From Ignavibacteria bacterium (lineage in GTDB: Bacteria; Bacteroidota; Ignavibacteria; Tepidaquicellales; Tepidaquicellaceae): a DNA stretch of 64,000 nt. The DNA lies in the NCBI GenBank assembly GCA_019187405.1, contig JABAQZ010000025.1, forward strand, positions 1 through 64,000. Reading direction: 5' to 3'. A program made the translations under genes and the position numbers. Positions within the stretch are counted from its first letter, which is position 1. Each line of letters begins with the position of its first letter. Below are positions 8,681-17,291 of the stretch, piece after piece. The notes below the pieces were generated by a model. It was not told the origin of the DNA, made no database searches, and saw only the letters and a program-made list of their open reading frames with translations.

Positions 8681-9277
8681 TTAATTCATTACAAATTTTT
8701 GCAGGAAGTAAAAAATAATTATTATTGAAGCAACAATAACAATCGCCTGTAGAGACCGCTTTTCGGATTTAATGCCGGACTTCAGATTAAAATCAACTTT
8801 GGATTTTATGTCTTCGGGAAGCGCTTTAATTGAAGGCAGAAATCTCCCGACTGATTTAAAATATTTGCTGAACTCCATAGGAAATTTCATTCCGAGAAAC
8901 TCTTCTTCCTTAAGTATAATGCAGTAATATTGGAATATAAAAAACATTAATGCAAATATCTGAAGATATGGAAACAATGCCATGCTCATTATGCCGAGTC
9001 CCGTATAAATCAAAATATTACCGGCATATAACGGATTTCTAATTATAGAGTATGGTCCCTGAGTAATTAAATAAGTTCCACCGACGCCGCTGGTTGTGCG
9101 TGTTTCGCTGCCGGCATAACTTACAGCCCATATCCTTATCAGTTCTCCCGATAAAGCCAGCAGCAATCCGGCAATAATGCTTTGCATTGTCGGTTCGCTG
9201 AAAATCAACATTACGACGACAAATGGAACGGGAATGTAACTTCTGTATCTGAAAAAAAACTCTCCCAGCTCTTTCAT
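8681..9277 (-). CDS. Isoprenylcysteine carboxyl methyltransferase (ICMT)/phospholipid methyltransferase-family membrane protein
   Basis: 198 residues with about five hydrophobic segments. The conserved C-terminal half is recognisable: TQGPYSIIRNPLYAGN (about 90-105), then EEEFLGMKFPMEFSKYFKSV (about 142-161). This R-[NH]-P-x-Y plus E-E-x-x-L pattern defines the ICMT/PEMT-type integral-membrane SAM methyltransferases. The real substrate in bacteria is usually unknown (lipid or small isoprenoid); prenylated protein is not implied. It is the last gene of the minus-strand run that includes smc and the HAD phosphatase, 37 bp after the latter. It is convergent with the secreted protein at 6947-8449, and the 231-bp gap between them shows no clear terminator. 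Confidence 0.75.
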   Translation of the reverse strand: MKELGEFFFRYRSYIPVPFVVVMLIFSEPTMQSIIAGLLLALSGELIRIWAVSYAGSETRTTSGVGGTYLITQGPYSIIRNPLYAGNILIYTGLGIMSMALFPYLQIFALMFFIFQYYCIILKEEEFLGMKFPMEFSKYFKSVGRFLPSIKALPEDIKSKVDFNLKSGIKSEKRSLQAIVIVASIIIIFYFLQKFVMN

Positions 9278-9314
9278 ACAAGTTGATTAATGAAAAAAGA
9301 AAACAAATACACAT

Positions 9315-10046
9315 TTATCCTCCGGCAAATAAATCTCTCCTTCTAATCTTTGATTCCTGTCTGTGTTTTATACTCCCTGTGTCAATAAGCTTTTTAAGCT
9401 TTTTTGTAATATCAGAAAAATCTCTAAACTCAAAGTAAGTAATGTTATGCTTCCAGCAATATGATGCCAGCGTCCCTTTGGCAAATACAATGTCTGCATA
9501 AGCGCTCACACAGAAATCCGATATTCCATCACCAATGTAAACCGAGATTTCATTATCGTCATCGTTTGTATTGCTCACCAGTATGTTTCTTTTACAGGTC
9601 TCGCATAAAGTGCAATATTCATCAGTGTAAATGTATTCACAGTCAAGAACTTTCGATTTATCATCCCACTTCATTCCGCAGCCATAATATTTCACATCGA
9701 TGCTTTCTCTTTTTAAAATATAATCAATATAATATTCGAGCCCGGCGCTGAGTATTGTAAGTTCGATCCCATTTTCTCTGCAAAAATTCGTAAAGTCCCT
9801 GAAGTGTATGTCAACTTCTTCTTCATCGAGATAATAGTTGAACTTTTCCGGGGAGAATTTTTCTATGAGTTTCAGCTGTTTTGTATTACACTCTCTCGAA
9901 CCTATCCTCAAAGAAAAATAATCATTGCATATCTCCTCAAATGTTTTCCTGTCTGATATGAATTTTCCGAGTGAATTAAACCATACATCTCTTTTGGTTA
10001 TCGTGCCGTCAAAGTCACAGTAAACCTTAAGCCTGAAGTTTTTCAT
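9315..10046 (-). CDS. HAD-superfamily (IB, MtnX/phosphoserine phosphatase-like) phosphatase
   Basis: 243 residues. HAD motif I is DFDGTITK (about 11-18), motif II is the SAG in LTILSAGLEYY (about 100), and motif IV is IGDGISDFCV (about 172-181). The overall pattern matches the MtnX-like/PSPase-like HAD-IB phosphatases that act on small phosphate esters. A Cys-rich segment CTLCETCK (about 145-152) is present and could hold a metal. MtnX proper acts in methionine salvage, but no other salvage gene is nearby, so the substrate is not assigned. The start overlaps the smc stop codon by 20 bp, which implies translational coupling. Confidence 0.72.
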   Translation of the reverse strand: MKNFRLKVYCDFDGTITKRDVWFNSLGKFISDRKTFEEICNDYFSLRIGSRECNTKQLKLIEKFSPEKFNYYLDEEEVDIHFRDFTNFCRENGIELTILSAGLEYYIDYILKRESIDVKYYGCGMKWDDKSKVLDCEYIYTDEYCTLCETCKRNILVSNTNDDDNEISVYIGDGISDFCVSAYADIVFAKGTLASYCWKHNITYFEFRDFSDITKKLKKLIDTGSIKHRQESKIRRRDLFAGG

Positions 10047-13000
10047 CTGATTTAAACTTCGTTTCGACTATTGTCGTAACTCCCGATTCTTGCATTGTAA
10101 CTCCGTATAATCTGTCAACGGTTTCCATCGTCCTTTCGTTGTGAGTGATTAAAATGAATTGTGTGTTTTCCGAAAATTTTCTAATCATCTTGTTAAATCT
10201 TCCGAGATTTGCAACATCGAGAGGAGCATCTACCTCATCAAGCACGCAGAACGGCGACGGCTTTACAAGGTAAATCGCAAATAACAGCGCAATCGCTGTC
10301 AGAGTTTTTTCACCTCCCGAAAGCAGTTCGATAGAAGTCGGTCTTTTACCTCTCGGCTTTGCGATGATTTCTATCTTAGCTTCCAGCGGATCTTCATTTA
10401 CATTCCCTTCTTCGTCTTCATCATAAACGATTCTTAAATTAGCTTCATCACCTTCGGAAAAAAGTTCTTTGAAAATCGAAATAAAATTTTCCCGTATTTT
10501 TTCAAATGTATTGAGAAATCTTTCTCTGGCTTCTTTGTTAATTCTGTCAATGGTTTTTCTAATGTCCTTTTCAGATTCTATCAGGTCTTCTTTCTGCTCG
10601 ATAAGCTTCTGCAGCTCCGCTTTCTCATTCTCAAAATCTTCAAACAATATCTGCTGATAACCTCCGCCGAGTCTTTTCAGCTTTTCATTCAGCTCATCAA
10701 TCTGATTTTTTGAAGCTATAAAGTCAAAGTCTGCAAACTCTTCCTTTAAATTTCCGCTGTCATAAGAAATGTCCTTCTCATATTTTTTGTAAAGATAATC
10801 TTTTATCTGCTCTGACTTTATTTCGTTTTCTTTAATTTTAATCTGAGCATTTATTAGCTTCTGAGATATGCCGTCAAAATCTATTCTAACCTGTCTTTGT
10901 CTGAGATCAGTATCATGCTGCTCATTTCTTTTAATCTCAGTTTCATTTTTAAGTTTATCAATGCCAGATTCCGATTCATCCAATCCTGATTTCAGCTCAG
11001 CAAGCTCCACATCATTTTCTTTCATCACATCATTTAGCATTTTTATGCTGCTTTCATTTTCCTGAATTGTCTTTGTATTGGAATTAATGCGGTTCTTTGC
11101 AAATGAAACAGCCGAAATTATACTCTGAAGATTATTCTCGTCGTTTTTATGCTCATTCTTAACTTTTAAAAATTCAATGTTAAAATTATTATAATCTGCA
11201 GATTCGGCAGAAAACTCTTTCTCAATTTCATTAAACTCATTCGTTAGAAAAATTAACTCTTTATCAAGATTATATTGTTCGTTTTCAGATTTATTCACTT
11301 CTTCTATCAATATATTAATTTTTCCGCTGAGTATTTTATTCGTCTCGGAAACTGATTTATAAGAATCTTCATTTGCCGTGATGGAATTATTTATCTGTTC
11401 AATTTTAAAATCAATCTTGGATACTTCATTCGATGTTTTGTCAAATTCAGATTTTAAGTTTTCATATTCGGCTTTGTATTCATCTATTAAAATTTCTGTC
11501 TGTTTTGACATCAGATTTTCTGATTCCGATTCGAGCTTTGCAATATTTCCCTTTACAATCTCTGCTTCTTCATTTAGCGAATCAATCTTCTGCTGTCTTC
11601 CGAGTTTTACAGTTTCAAGATTAATTGCTCCTCCAGCTCTTATAAATCCGCCGGTATAAATGTCTCCATCAAGCGTAATGAATTTGTAATAATTATCTTC
11701 GGCAAACTTCTTTGCCGTTTTAAGATTGTCAACTATGACAAATTCATCAAGAATGTATTTAATTAGTCTTTGATACTTTTCGTCTTTGCATTTTACAAAT
11801 TTATCCGCAAACCCATAAACACCGGTTTTTCCGATGAATTCAGGTTCGTCGCTTATCAAATAAAACAATTCCTGCGATTTGTAATTTAATAAGTCATTAA
11901 TAATAAATGTAACTTTGCCTTTTTCGTTTTCTTTCAGCAGATCGATTAACCTGTCTGCATTATTATAATTATCTACAATAAGATAATTTGAAATCTCTCC
12001 CAGAGCAGTCTCGATTGCTATTTTAAATTTATCTTCAACTTCCAGCAAATCAAGTACCGTATTGACATTCTTTTCTTTTACATCTTTTACCAAAAACTTT
12101 ACTCCTTCAGCAAAATCATCAAGATTTTCAGTTAGGTTGTTAAGATGTTCGATCTTGCTTAAGATTCCGTTTAACTCTAATTTTTTATCAGACAACTCTT
12201 TGGCGATGCCTGAAATTTGTTTTGAAAGAAATTCTGCCTCATCTTCTTTCTCTTTGAGAAATCTGCTTTTATGTCTGAGCAGATCATCGGTATCTTTCTG
12301 AAGAATTTCAAGATCGTTTTTCTCCTTCATCAGTTCTTCTATTTGCAAAATAAATCCTGCATTTTGCCCCGAAAGTTTTTCAAGCTGCTGGAGATTGTTT
12401 TCGAAGTTGAGTTTGTTTTCCTGATATAGTGATTTCTTTTCTGTTACCTGTTTGTTTATTTCTTTAAGTTTAATGCCGAGCTCCATCAGCTCAGATTTTT
12501 TTTCATTTATGACTTTTATTGTTGCATCCAACTTTGATTTCTTCTCATTAAGCGAGTTTCCCGAAATCAAAATGGTATCACCTAGCACTTTAATCCTGTT
12601 TTCAGTCGATTCTTTTTTCTCCAGATTTCTGTTCATGCCGGCTTCTGATGTTTCATTTTCATTTTTAAGCCGGAGAATGTTATCATTTAAGTTGCTTAAT
12701 TTTTCACCAATAACGAGATTATCTTTTTCTTTTCTGTTAATTTTGTCTTTAAGTATGCCGAGCTTTTCATTTTGAATGTTAAGATTATCTTCAAGCTGTT
12801 TCAGTTCGTTTCTAAGCAGGTCAAGTTTAACATCGTTTGAATTCATTTCTTCGGATAAACTTGCTTTTAAAGTTAGATTGTCACCTTCCTTGCTTTTTAT
12901 GTCGGATATTTCAGATAAAAGCATTTTAAACTCATACTTTCCGGTTTTGAGCTCAAGCGATTTAAGCTCTTCCGATACTAATTTTGCTTCTTCATTTCTT

Positions 13001-13629
13001 TTTGCCTGTCGTTCAAGGGCGTTGACATTTCTTTGCTTTTCCCTGATGATGTCATTTACTCTTAATAGCGTCTCATGTACTGACTCAAGTCTGTTGAATG
13101 TAAGATCTCTGTTATGCTTGTATGATACTACTCCGGCTGCTTCCTCAAACAACTTTCTTCTTTCATGCTTAATGTCGGAAAGAATGGTTTCTACCATTTT
13201 AAGTTCAATTACCGAATAAGCATCTGGTCCTATGCCGGTATCGATAAATAATTCTTTAATGTCTTTCAGTCTGACTCTTGTTCCGTTTAAATAATATTCG
13301 GTGTCGCCGCTGCGAAAAAATCTTCTTGCTATCTGAACTTCGCGGAACTCTGTAGGCAGCTTGCCGCTGTCATTCTGAATGGTAACGGCAACTTCGGCAA
13401 TGCTGAGGGGCTTTCGGAATTTCGTTCCGTTAAATACCACATCTTCGCGTTTTCCGCTTCTCAAAGCCTTATCACCTTGCTCTCCAAGCACCCAACGGAG
13501 CGCATCGACTATGTTGGATTTACCTGAACCGTTTGGTCCGACGATCGCGCATACGCCGCTGTCAAATTCTATTGTCGTTTTTTCGGCAAAAGATTTGAAT
13601 CCGAAAATTTCTAATTTTGATAAGTACAA
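10027..13629 (-). CDS. smc: Chromosome segregation protein SMC
   Basis: 1,200 residues, the usual SMC length. Walker A GPNGSGKS is at 31-38, followed by ALRWVLGEQGDKALRSG. Two long Lys/Glu-rich coiled coils flank a hinge at about 515-680 (GVYGFADKFV, LDGDIYTGGFIRAGG). The C-terminal ABC signature LLSGGEKTLTAIALLFA (about 1105) and Walker B FCVLDEVDAPLD complete the ATPase head. The protein forms the condensin dimer that compacts and segregates the chromosome with ScpA and ScpB, which are not encoded here. The gene starts only 4 bp after the stop of the GH2-like membrane protein upstream and overlaps the phosphatase gene downstream. Confidence 0.96.
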   Translation of the reverse strand: MYLSKLEIFGFKSFAEKTTIEFDSGVCAIVGPNGSGKSNIVDALRWVLGEQGDKALRSGKREDVVFNGTKFRKPLSIAEVAVTIQNDSGKLPTEFREVQIARRFFRSGDTEYYLNGTRVRLKDIKELFIDTGIGPDAYSVIELKMVETILSDIKHERRKLFEEAAGVVSYKHNRDLTFNRLESVHETLLRVNDIIREKQRNVNALERQAKRNEEAKLVSEELKSLELKTGKYEFKMLLSEISDIKSKEGDNLTLKASLSEEMNSNDVKLDLLRNELKQLEDNLNIQNEKLGILKDKINRKEKDNLVIGEKLSNLNDNILRLKNENETSEAGMNRNLEKKESTENRIKVLGDTILISGNSLNEKKSKLDATIKVINEKKSELMELGIKLKEINKQVTEKKSLYQENKLNFENNLQQLEKLSGQNAGFILQIEELMKEKNDLEILQKDTDDLLRHKSRFLKEKEDEAEFLSKQISGIAKELSDKKLELNGILSKIEHLNNLTENLDDFAEGVKFLVKDVKEKNVNTVLDLLEVEDKFKIAIETALGEISNYLIVDNYNNADRLIDLLKENEKGKVTFIINDLLNYKSQELFYLISDEPEFIGKTGVYGFADKFVKCKDEKYQRLIKYILDEFVIVDNLKTAKKFAEDNYYKFITLDGDIYTGGFIRAGGAINLETVKLGRQQKIDSLNEEAEIVKGNIAKLESESENLMSKQTEILIDEYKAEYENLKSEFDKTSNEVSKIDFKIEQINNSITANEDSYKSVSETNKILSGKINILIEEVNKSENEQYNLDKELIFLTNEFNEIEKEFSAESADYNNFNIEFLKVKNEHKNDENNLQSIISAVSFAKNRINSNTKTIQENESSIKMLNDVMKENDVELAELKSGLDESESGIDKLKNETEIKRNEQHDTDLRQRQVRIDFDGISQKLINAQIKIKENEIKSEQIKDYLYKKYEKDISYDSGNLKEEFADFDFIASKNQIDELNEKLKRLGGGYQQILFEDFENEKAELQKLIEQKEDLIESEKDIRKTIDRINKEARERFLNTFEKIRENFISIFKELFSEGDEANLRIVYDEDEEGNVNEDPLEAKIEIIAKPRGKRPTSIELLSGGEKTLTAIALLFAIYLVKPSPFCVLDEVDAPLDVANLGRFNKMIRKFSENTQFILITHNERTMETVDRLYGVTMQESGVTTIVETKFKSDEKLQA

Positions 13630-13633
13630 TTAT

Positions 13634-16252
13634 TCAACCGTTTAATTTATTTACGAGATCAATTATCTCAATTGTTCCCGTAAAGAAAAATAAATAAGAA
13701 TAAACTATTGCAAAAATAACAAATATGATTATGAATCCATATAAATAAACTTTTCCCGTCCTTATGTCAAATAATGTCTTTGCTCCGAGAAAAATCCTGT
13801 TGAGATAAAGTATTACAAAAATTATAAATCCCCAGCATGTGATGGTAATAAACTGCGGATTTGATTCAGAAACTTTATACAAGACCGTTCCAAGAAAAAG
13901 AAACAGCAACATCGGCAGGCTTGACCATACAGATATTGAGATAATGTTTTTAAAATAAGATTTTCCTTTTGTGTAAAATGAAATGAAGTATAAAAAAAAT
14001 GACGTAAAGAACATAAACAAAATGTTAAAAAATGTCAGCAATGAAATCATATACAGCTTGTTGTTAATGATTTCGCTTGCAGTGATTTTAAACGTATCAT
14101 TCGGAAAAAGTTTTGCAAGTATCATGTCGGCAGAATTATCAGCCCTGTAAAAATATAATATTGATGAAAAAAATAATGATAATCCAAGCGAAATCGTGAA
14201 TGCCAGAAGTATATTATAACCAGATGTAACAATCATCTGCTCTTTTACGAGATTGAAAAAATATGTCGGCTTATAAAGGCATCTAATTATACCCGAACGG
14301 AATTTTTTGTCTCTGTTAATGAAGTAAAGTATGATTACAATTGTAATTATTCCTATAATAATAAAAGAATACGGAAAGTCCTGAACAATATTTCCTTCCT
14401 GAATTCTCTGCAAATCTTCTTTATGCAGAATTCTTCTTACAAATTCTGCAGATCTTTTCTGTTCACGGTTAAAAGTAAATAATCCGCTGGTCTTTAAAAA
14501 TTTGTTGTTGTCGAGAGGATAATTTAAAGGATTTTCGGAATTCCAATCTGCATAAGATGAAATAAAATTTCCGAATGCAGGCTGGCTGATGACATTATAA
14601 CTTTCGCTGATAAACTTCATCTGTGCTTCCTGAGATCTTATGTCGCTGAAACCGTTTGTATTGTCGTTTTGAATGCAGATTCCGTAATTGGAGATGAATA
14701 AATTTGAGTTCTTTCTGTTGGGTGAAATGCGGCTTCGCTTAAAAATCTCCGAAGCTGCCTTTTTAATGGTTTCAGCATTGCGCTCATAAAAATTTATTCC
14801 GACAAAATCCACAGTCTCTGAACATATATCCGTAAAGTATGCTCTTGAAGAGTAATATGTAAATCTTCTGTTTAATGAATCAGCTAGATTTGCGGCTGCT
14901 TTTGTATAATTGAGTCCTTCTTCAGATGAGACATCAAAATCATTTCCAATACCCCATGCAAATATGCAAGGCGAGTTTCTGTCTCGTTCGATTATTTCTG
15001 CAAGATTATTTATTCCAAGTCGTATGTATTTTTCATCACCAAGATAATAATCAGACAATTCGTTAAACGGTACATCCTGAAAAAGATAGAGTCCCAGTCT
15101 GTTGCAGAGAGCTACTACATAAGGATGAGCGCTTCTGCCCGGAACCCTGATGGCGTTAAAACCGAGAGATTTTATATTTCGAAGATCATTATATGTTGTG
15201 TTATAATCAAGCGCTGAAGCAAATTTTGGCTGGTCTTCGTAATAATTTATTCCGTTAAGCTTAAACGGTTTACCGCTTTTAAAAATCTGACCGTTGCTGT
15301 ATGTATGATTTGTAAAGCCCGTTTCAGTATAAAGTATGTCAAGAATTTTTTCATTCCCGTTTTCAATCACAGTCTCTATGATATAAATTTCGGGAGATTC
15401 GGATGACCAAAGTACAGGGTTATTCAGCTTAAGTGAATTTTCTGTCTTAACGGTATTATTGTCGCCGATTTCAAATCTTATTTTTTCACTTTTGACAGAT
15501 TCAGAACTGTCTGATTTTCTGTAAATTTTTGTATAAATAAAAAACTGATTCGATTCCGTTGTATCAATGAATTTATATACATTTGAAGATTTTACATCGG
15601 AAATATTTTTGATATTTACGGCAAGCAGATTATCTATTTCATAATTTATAATTGTATTTAATATAAACAGTTTTGGAACTGCAACAAAGTATATATCTTT
15701 ATCTATGCCTCCGTAAATTTTGGAATAATTAATCTGTCCGGATAATGGAACTGTATTTTTGAAATTTATCTCGCTGTTAACGCTGATAAAAATTTCATTG
15801 CTCCCGGTCAATGTACCGTCTATAAGCGGATTAATTATCGGAGTAAAACCTCCTGTATGTGTAGAGATGAAATTATTGTTTATTTTGATTTCACATTCGT
15901 AGTTTATTCCCTCGCATACAAGTATGAAACTGTAATTGTTCAGTAATTCCTGAGGAACATCAAATTTTCTTTTAAACAACACAATACCATCATAATCATA
16001 AGCAAGAGGTACTTTGAATTTACCAAAACTCAATCCATTGTTGAAAGATACATCCCATGTTCCGTTAAGATTAATCTTTGCTCTGTAAGGTGAGTCTGAA
16101 AACAAATTGATATTGCTGACAGTATCAGGCGAAGTTCTTTCAAAGATTTTAATTTGGGAATTTATAAAATCAGTAAAAAATAACAGAATAAATAACGAAA
16201 GAATAATTCTGAATCGGGTTTTTAAACTGATTTTTGGAATCATTAATTTCAA
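13634..16252 (-). CDS. GH2-like (beta-galactosidase fold) protein fused to a multi-pass membrane domain; probable pseudoenzyme
   Basis: 872 residues. It has a signal peptide or membrane anchor at 11-32. A GH2 sugar-binding/jelly-roll domain follows (NLNGTWDVSF at about 61, FKRKFDVP at 93), then an immunoglobulin-like domain, then a TIM barrel (GINYYEDQP at about 334, LGFNAIRVPG at 363, LYLFQDVPFNE at 388). In active GH2 enzymes the acid/base Glu lies in an NE motif; here the segment reads WGIGND, giving Asp438. The nucleophile segment, usually S/T-E-Y/F-G, reads SNYG, giving Asn522. Both catalytic glutamates therefore look replaced. After about residue 630 come roughly six hydrophobic helices (630-645, 680-703, 733-757, 775-790, 800-820, 838-856) resembling Yip1-type membrane domains. 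It lies immediately upstream of smc. Its role may be sugar binding or sensing at the envelope, which is inference. Confidence 0.72.
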   Translation of the reverse strand: MKLMIPKISLKTRFRIILSLFILLFFTDFINSQIKIFERTSPDTVSNINLFSDSPYRAKINLNGTWDVSFNNGLSFGKFKVPLAYDYDGIVLFKRKFDVPQELLNNYSFILVCEGINYECEIKINNNFISTHTGGFTPIINPLIDGTLTGSNEIFISVNSEINFKNTVPLSGQINYSKIYGGIDKDIYFVAVPKLFILNTIINYEIDNLLAVNIKNISDVKSSNVYKFIDTTESNQFFIYTKIYRKSDSSESVKSEKIRFEIGDNNTVKTENSLKLNNPVLWSSESPEIYIIETVIENGNEKILDILYTETGFTNHTYSNGQIFKSGKPFKLNGINYYEDQPKFASALDYNTTYNDLRNIKSLGFNAIRVPGRSAHPYVVALCNRLGLYLFQDVPFNELSDYYLGDEKYIRLGINNLAEIIERDRNSPCIFAWGIGNDFDVSSEEGLNYTKAAANLADSLNRRFTYYSSRAYFTDICSETVDFVGINFYERNAETIKKAASEIFKRSRISPNRKNSNLFISNYGICIQNDNTNGFSDIRSQEAQMKFISESYNVISQPAFGNFISSYADWNSENPLNYPLDNNKFLKTSGLFTFNREQKRSAEFVRRILHKEDLQRIQEGNIVQDFPYSFIIIGIITIVIILYFINRDKKFRSGIIRCLYKPTYFFNLVKEQMIVTSGYNILLAFTISLGLSLFFSSILYFYRADNSADMILAKLFPNDTFKITASEIINNKLYMISLLTFFNILFMFFTSFFLYFISFYTKGKSYFKNIISISVWSSLPMLLFLFLGTVLYKVSESNPQFITITCWGFIIFVILYLNRIFLGAKTLFDIRTGKVYLYGFIIIFVIFAIVYSYLFFFTGTIEIIDLVNKLNG

Positions 16253-16346
16253 TTAAAATAATTGCAAATATAATGATTAATGTATGGAATTTAAAGTTTA
16301 GAATTAAAAGCAGAAATTCTCATTCCGATTTCTGAATTAATCATAA

Positions 16347-17036
16347 CTATTTCTGCGGATTAAGCGGTCTGATTTCGATTTCACTCAGCAATGCTTTCTG
16401 AGGCAGTTCTGCCGATATTAGACAAACTTCGGCTACTTCATCCGCAGATAAAATCGAATCTCTGCTTGAACCCAATTCTGCACTGGGGTCATCAAAAAAG
16501 TTTGTATCAACCGAACCCGGGCAAATTGTTACAACTCTTATGTTGTCTTTCCTTACTTCTGCCATTAACGATGAAGATAATCCCAAGACTGCATGCTTTG
16601 TTGCAGAATAAATGGATGCAGTGGCAATTCCGTTTTTTCCGGCAATCGATGATATGGTAATGATTGTTCCGTCTTTTCTTTTCAACATTGATGGCAAAGC
16701 ATAACGAATGCACAAATAAACGCCTTTGACATTCACGTTAAACATTTCATCGAAATCTTCAGTCCTGCTGTCCGCAAGTTTGGCAAATTTTCCAAATCCG
16801 GCATTGCAGATGAGCACATCTATTTTTTTAAATTCATTTATAACTTTATTGAATAAATTTTTAACTTCATTTTCAATTCCAACATCGGTTTTTATGAAAG
16901 AATAATTTTTATTTTCAATCTTTCCTGAATCGGTGCGGGAAGCATTTATCACATTGTAGTTTTTTTTAAGAAAAAGCTTTGCACAAGAAAGCCCAATTCC
17001 TTTTGAAGCTCCAGTTATAACTACTGTTTTTTTCAT
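16347..17036 (-). CDS. Short-chain dehydrogenase/reductase (SDR) family protein
   Basis: 229 residues with a classical SDR Rossmann fold. The cofactor motif TGASKGIG is at 8-15, NAGFGKF at about 79, the catalytic Ser in TISSIAG at about 130, and the Tyr-Lys pair in YSATKH at about 143-147. The C-terminal PGSVDTNFF follows the usual P-G motif. A basic residue after the glycine motif and Arg34 suggest NADP(H), but this is not certain. The substrate cannot be inferred. It is transcribed leftwards, 94 bp upstream of the GH2-like gene, and may be in the same transcription unit. Confidence 0.85.
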   Translation of the reverse strand: MKKTVVITGASKGIGLSCAKLFLKKNYNVINASRTDSGKIENKNYSFIKTDVGIENEVKNLFNKVINEFKKIDVLICNAGFGKFAKLADSRTEDFDEMFNVNVKGVYLCIRYALPSMLKRKDGTIITISSIAGKNGIATASIYSATKHAVLGLSSSLMAEVRKDNIRVVTICPGSVDTNFFDDPSAELGSSRDSILSADEVAEVCLISAELPQKALLSEIEIRPLNPQK

Positions 17037-17134
17037 GTATGATTAATTAAAAATGAAATGTTTAGAGAAATGAAGGATTAATGCGAACCAAGGAATTTTT
17101 TTATTAATATCAATTTTTCAGAAATTGAACATTT

Positions 17135-17150
17135 ATTCGCTGTGGCGAAT
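17135..17150. other. Small GC-rich hairpin between SDR gene and tRNA-Arg
   Basis: ATTCGC (17135-17140), a TGTG loop, GCGAAT (17145-17150). It is a perfect 6-bp stem in AT-rich surroundings. It lies downstream of the tRNA gene (which is transcribed leftwards) and upstream of the SDR start. No clean T-tract follows on either strand, so its role as terminator is uncertain. Confidence 0.35.
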
Positions 17151-17172
17151 TAATCATTGAAAATTAAATCAG

Positions 17173-17246
17173 TACGCCCGACTGGAATCGAACCAGTAAC
17201 CTACAGCTTAGAAGGCTGTTGCTCTATCCGATTGAGCTACGGGCGC
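17173..17246 (-). tRNA. tRNA-Arg (anticodon TCT)
   Basis: On the minus strand the sequence folds as a cloverleaf. The acceptor arm is GCGCCCG/CGGGCGT with one G-U pair. The D-arm holds AGCTCAATCGGATAGAGC. The anticodon stem ACAGC/GCTGT encloses the loop CTTCTAA with anticodon TCT. The T-arm is ACTGG-TTCGATT-CCAGT. The discriminator is A and CCA is not encoded. It decodes AGA/AGG, frequent arginine codons in this AT-rich DNA. Confidence 0.95.
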
Positions 17247-17291
17247 ATTTTTTAAAGCATCTAAAATAATCATTAATCGGTTTTCTTTCAA

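Noticed and set aside
12776-13219. 147-codon plus-strand open frame inside smc
   Set aside because: It is the mirror of the SMC coiled-coil coding strand, Ser/Phe/Leu-rich as expected from antisense of Lys/Glu-rich codons, and no gene start signal is seen.
13634-16252. Active beta-galactosidase annotation
   Set aside because: The fold fits GH2, but both catalytic Glu positions read as Asp and Asn, so calling it an active glycosidase is not supported.
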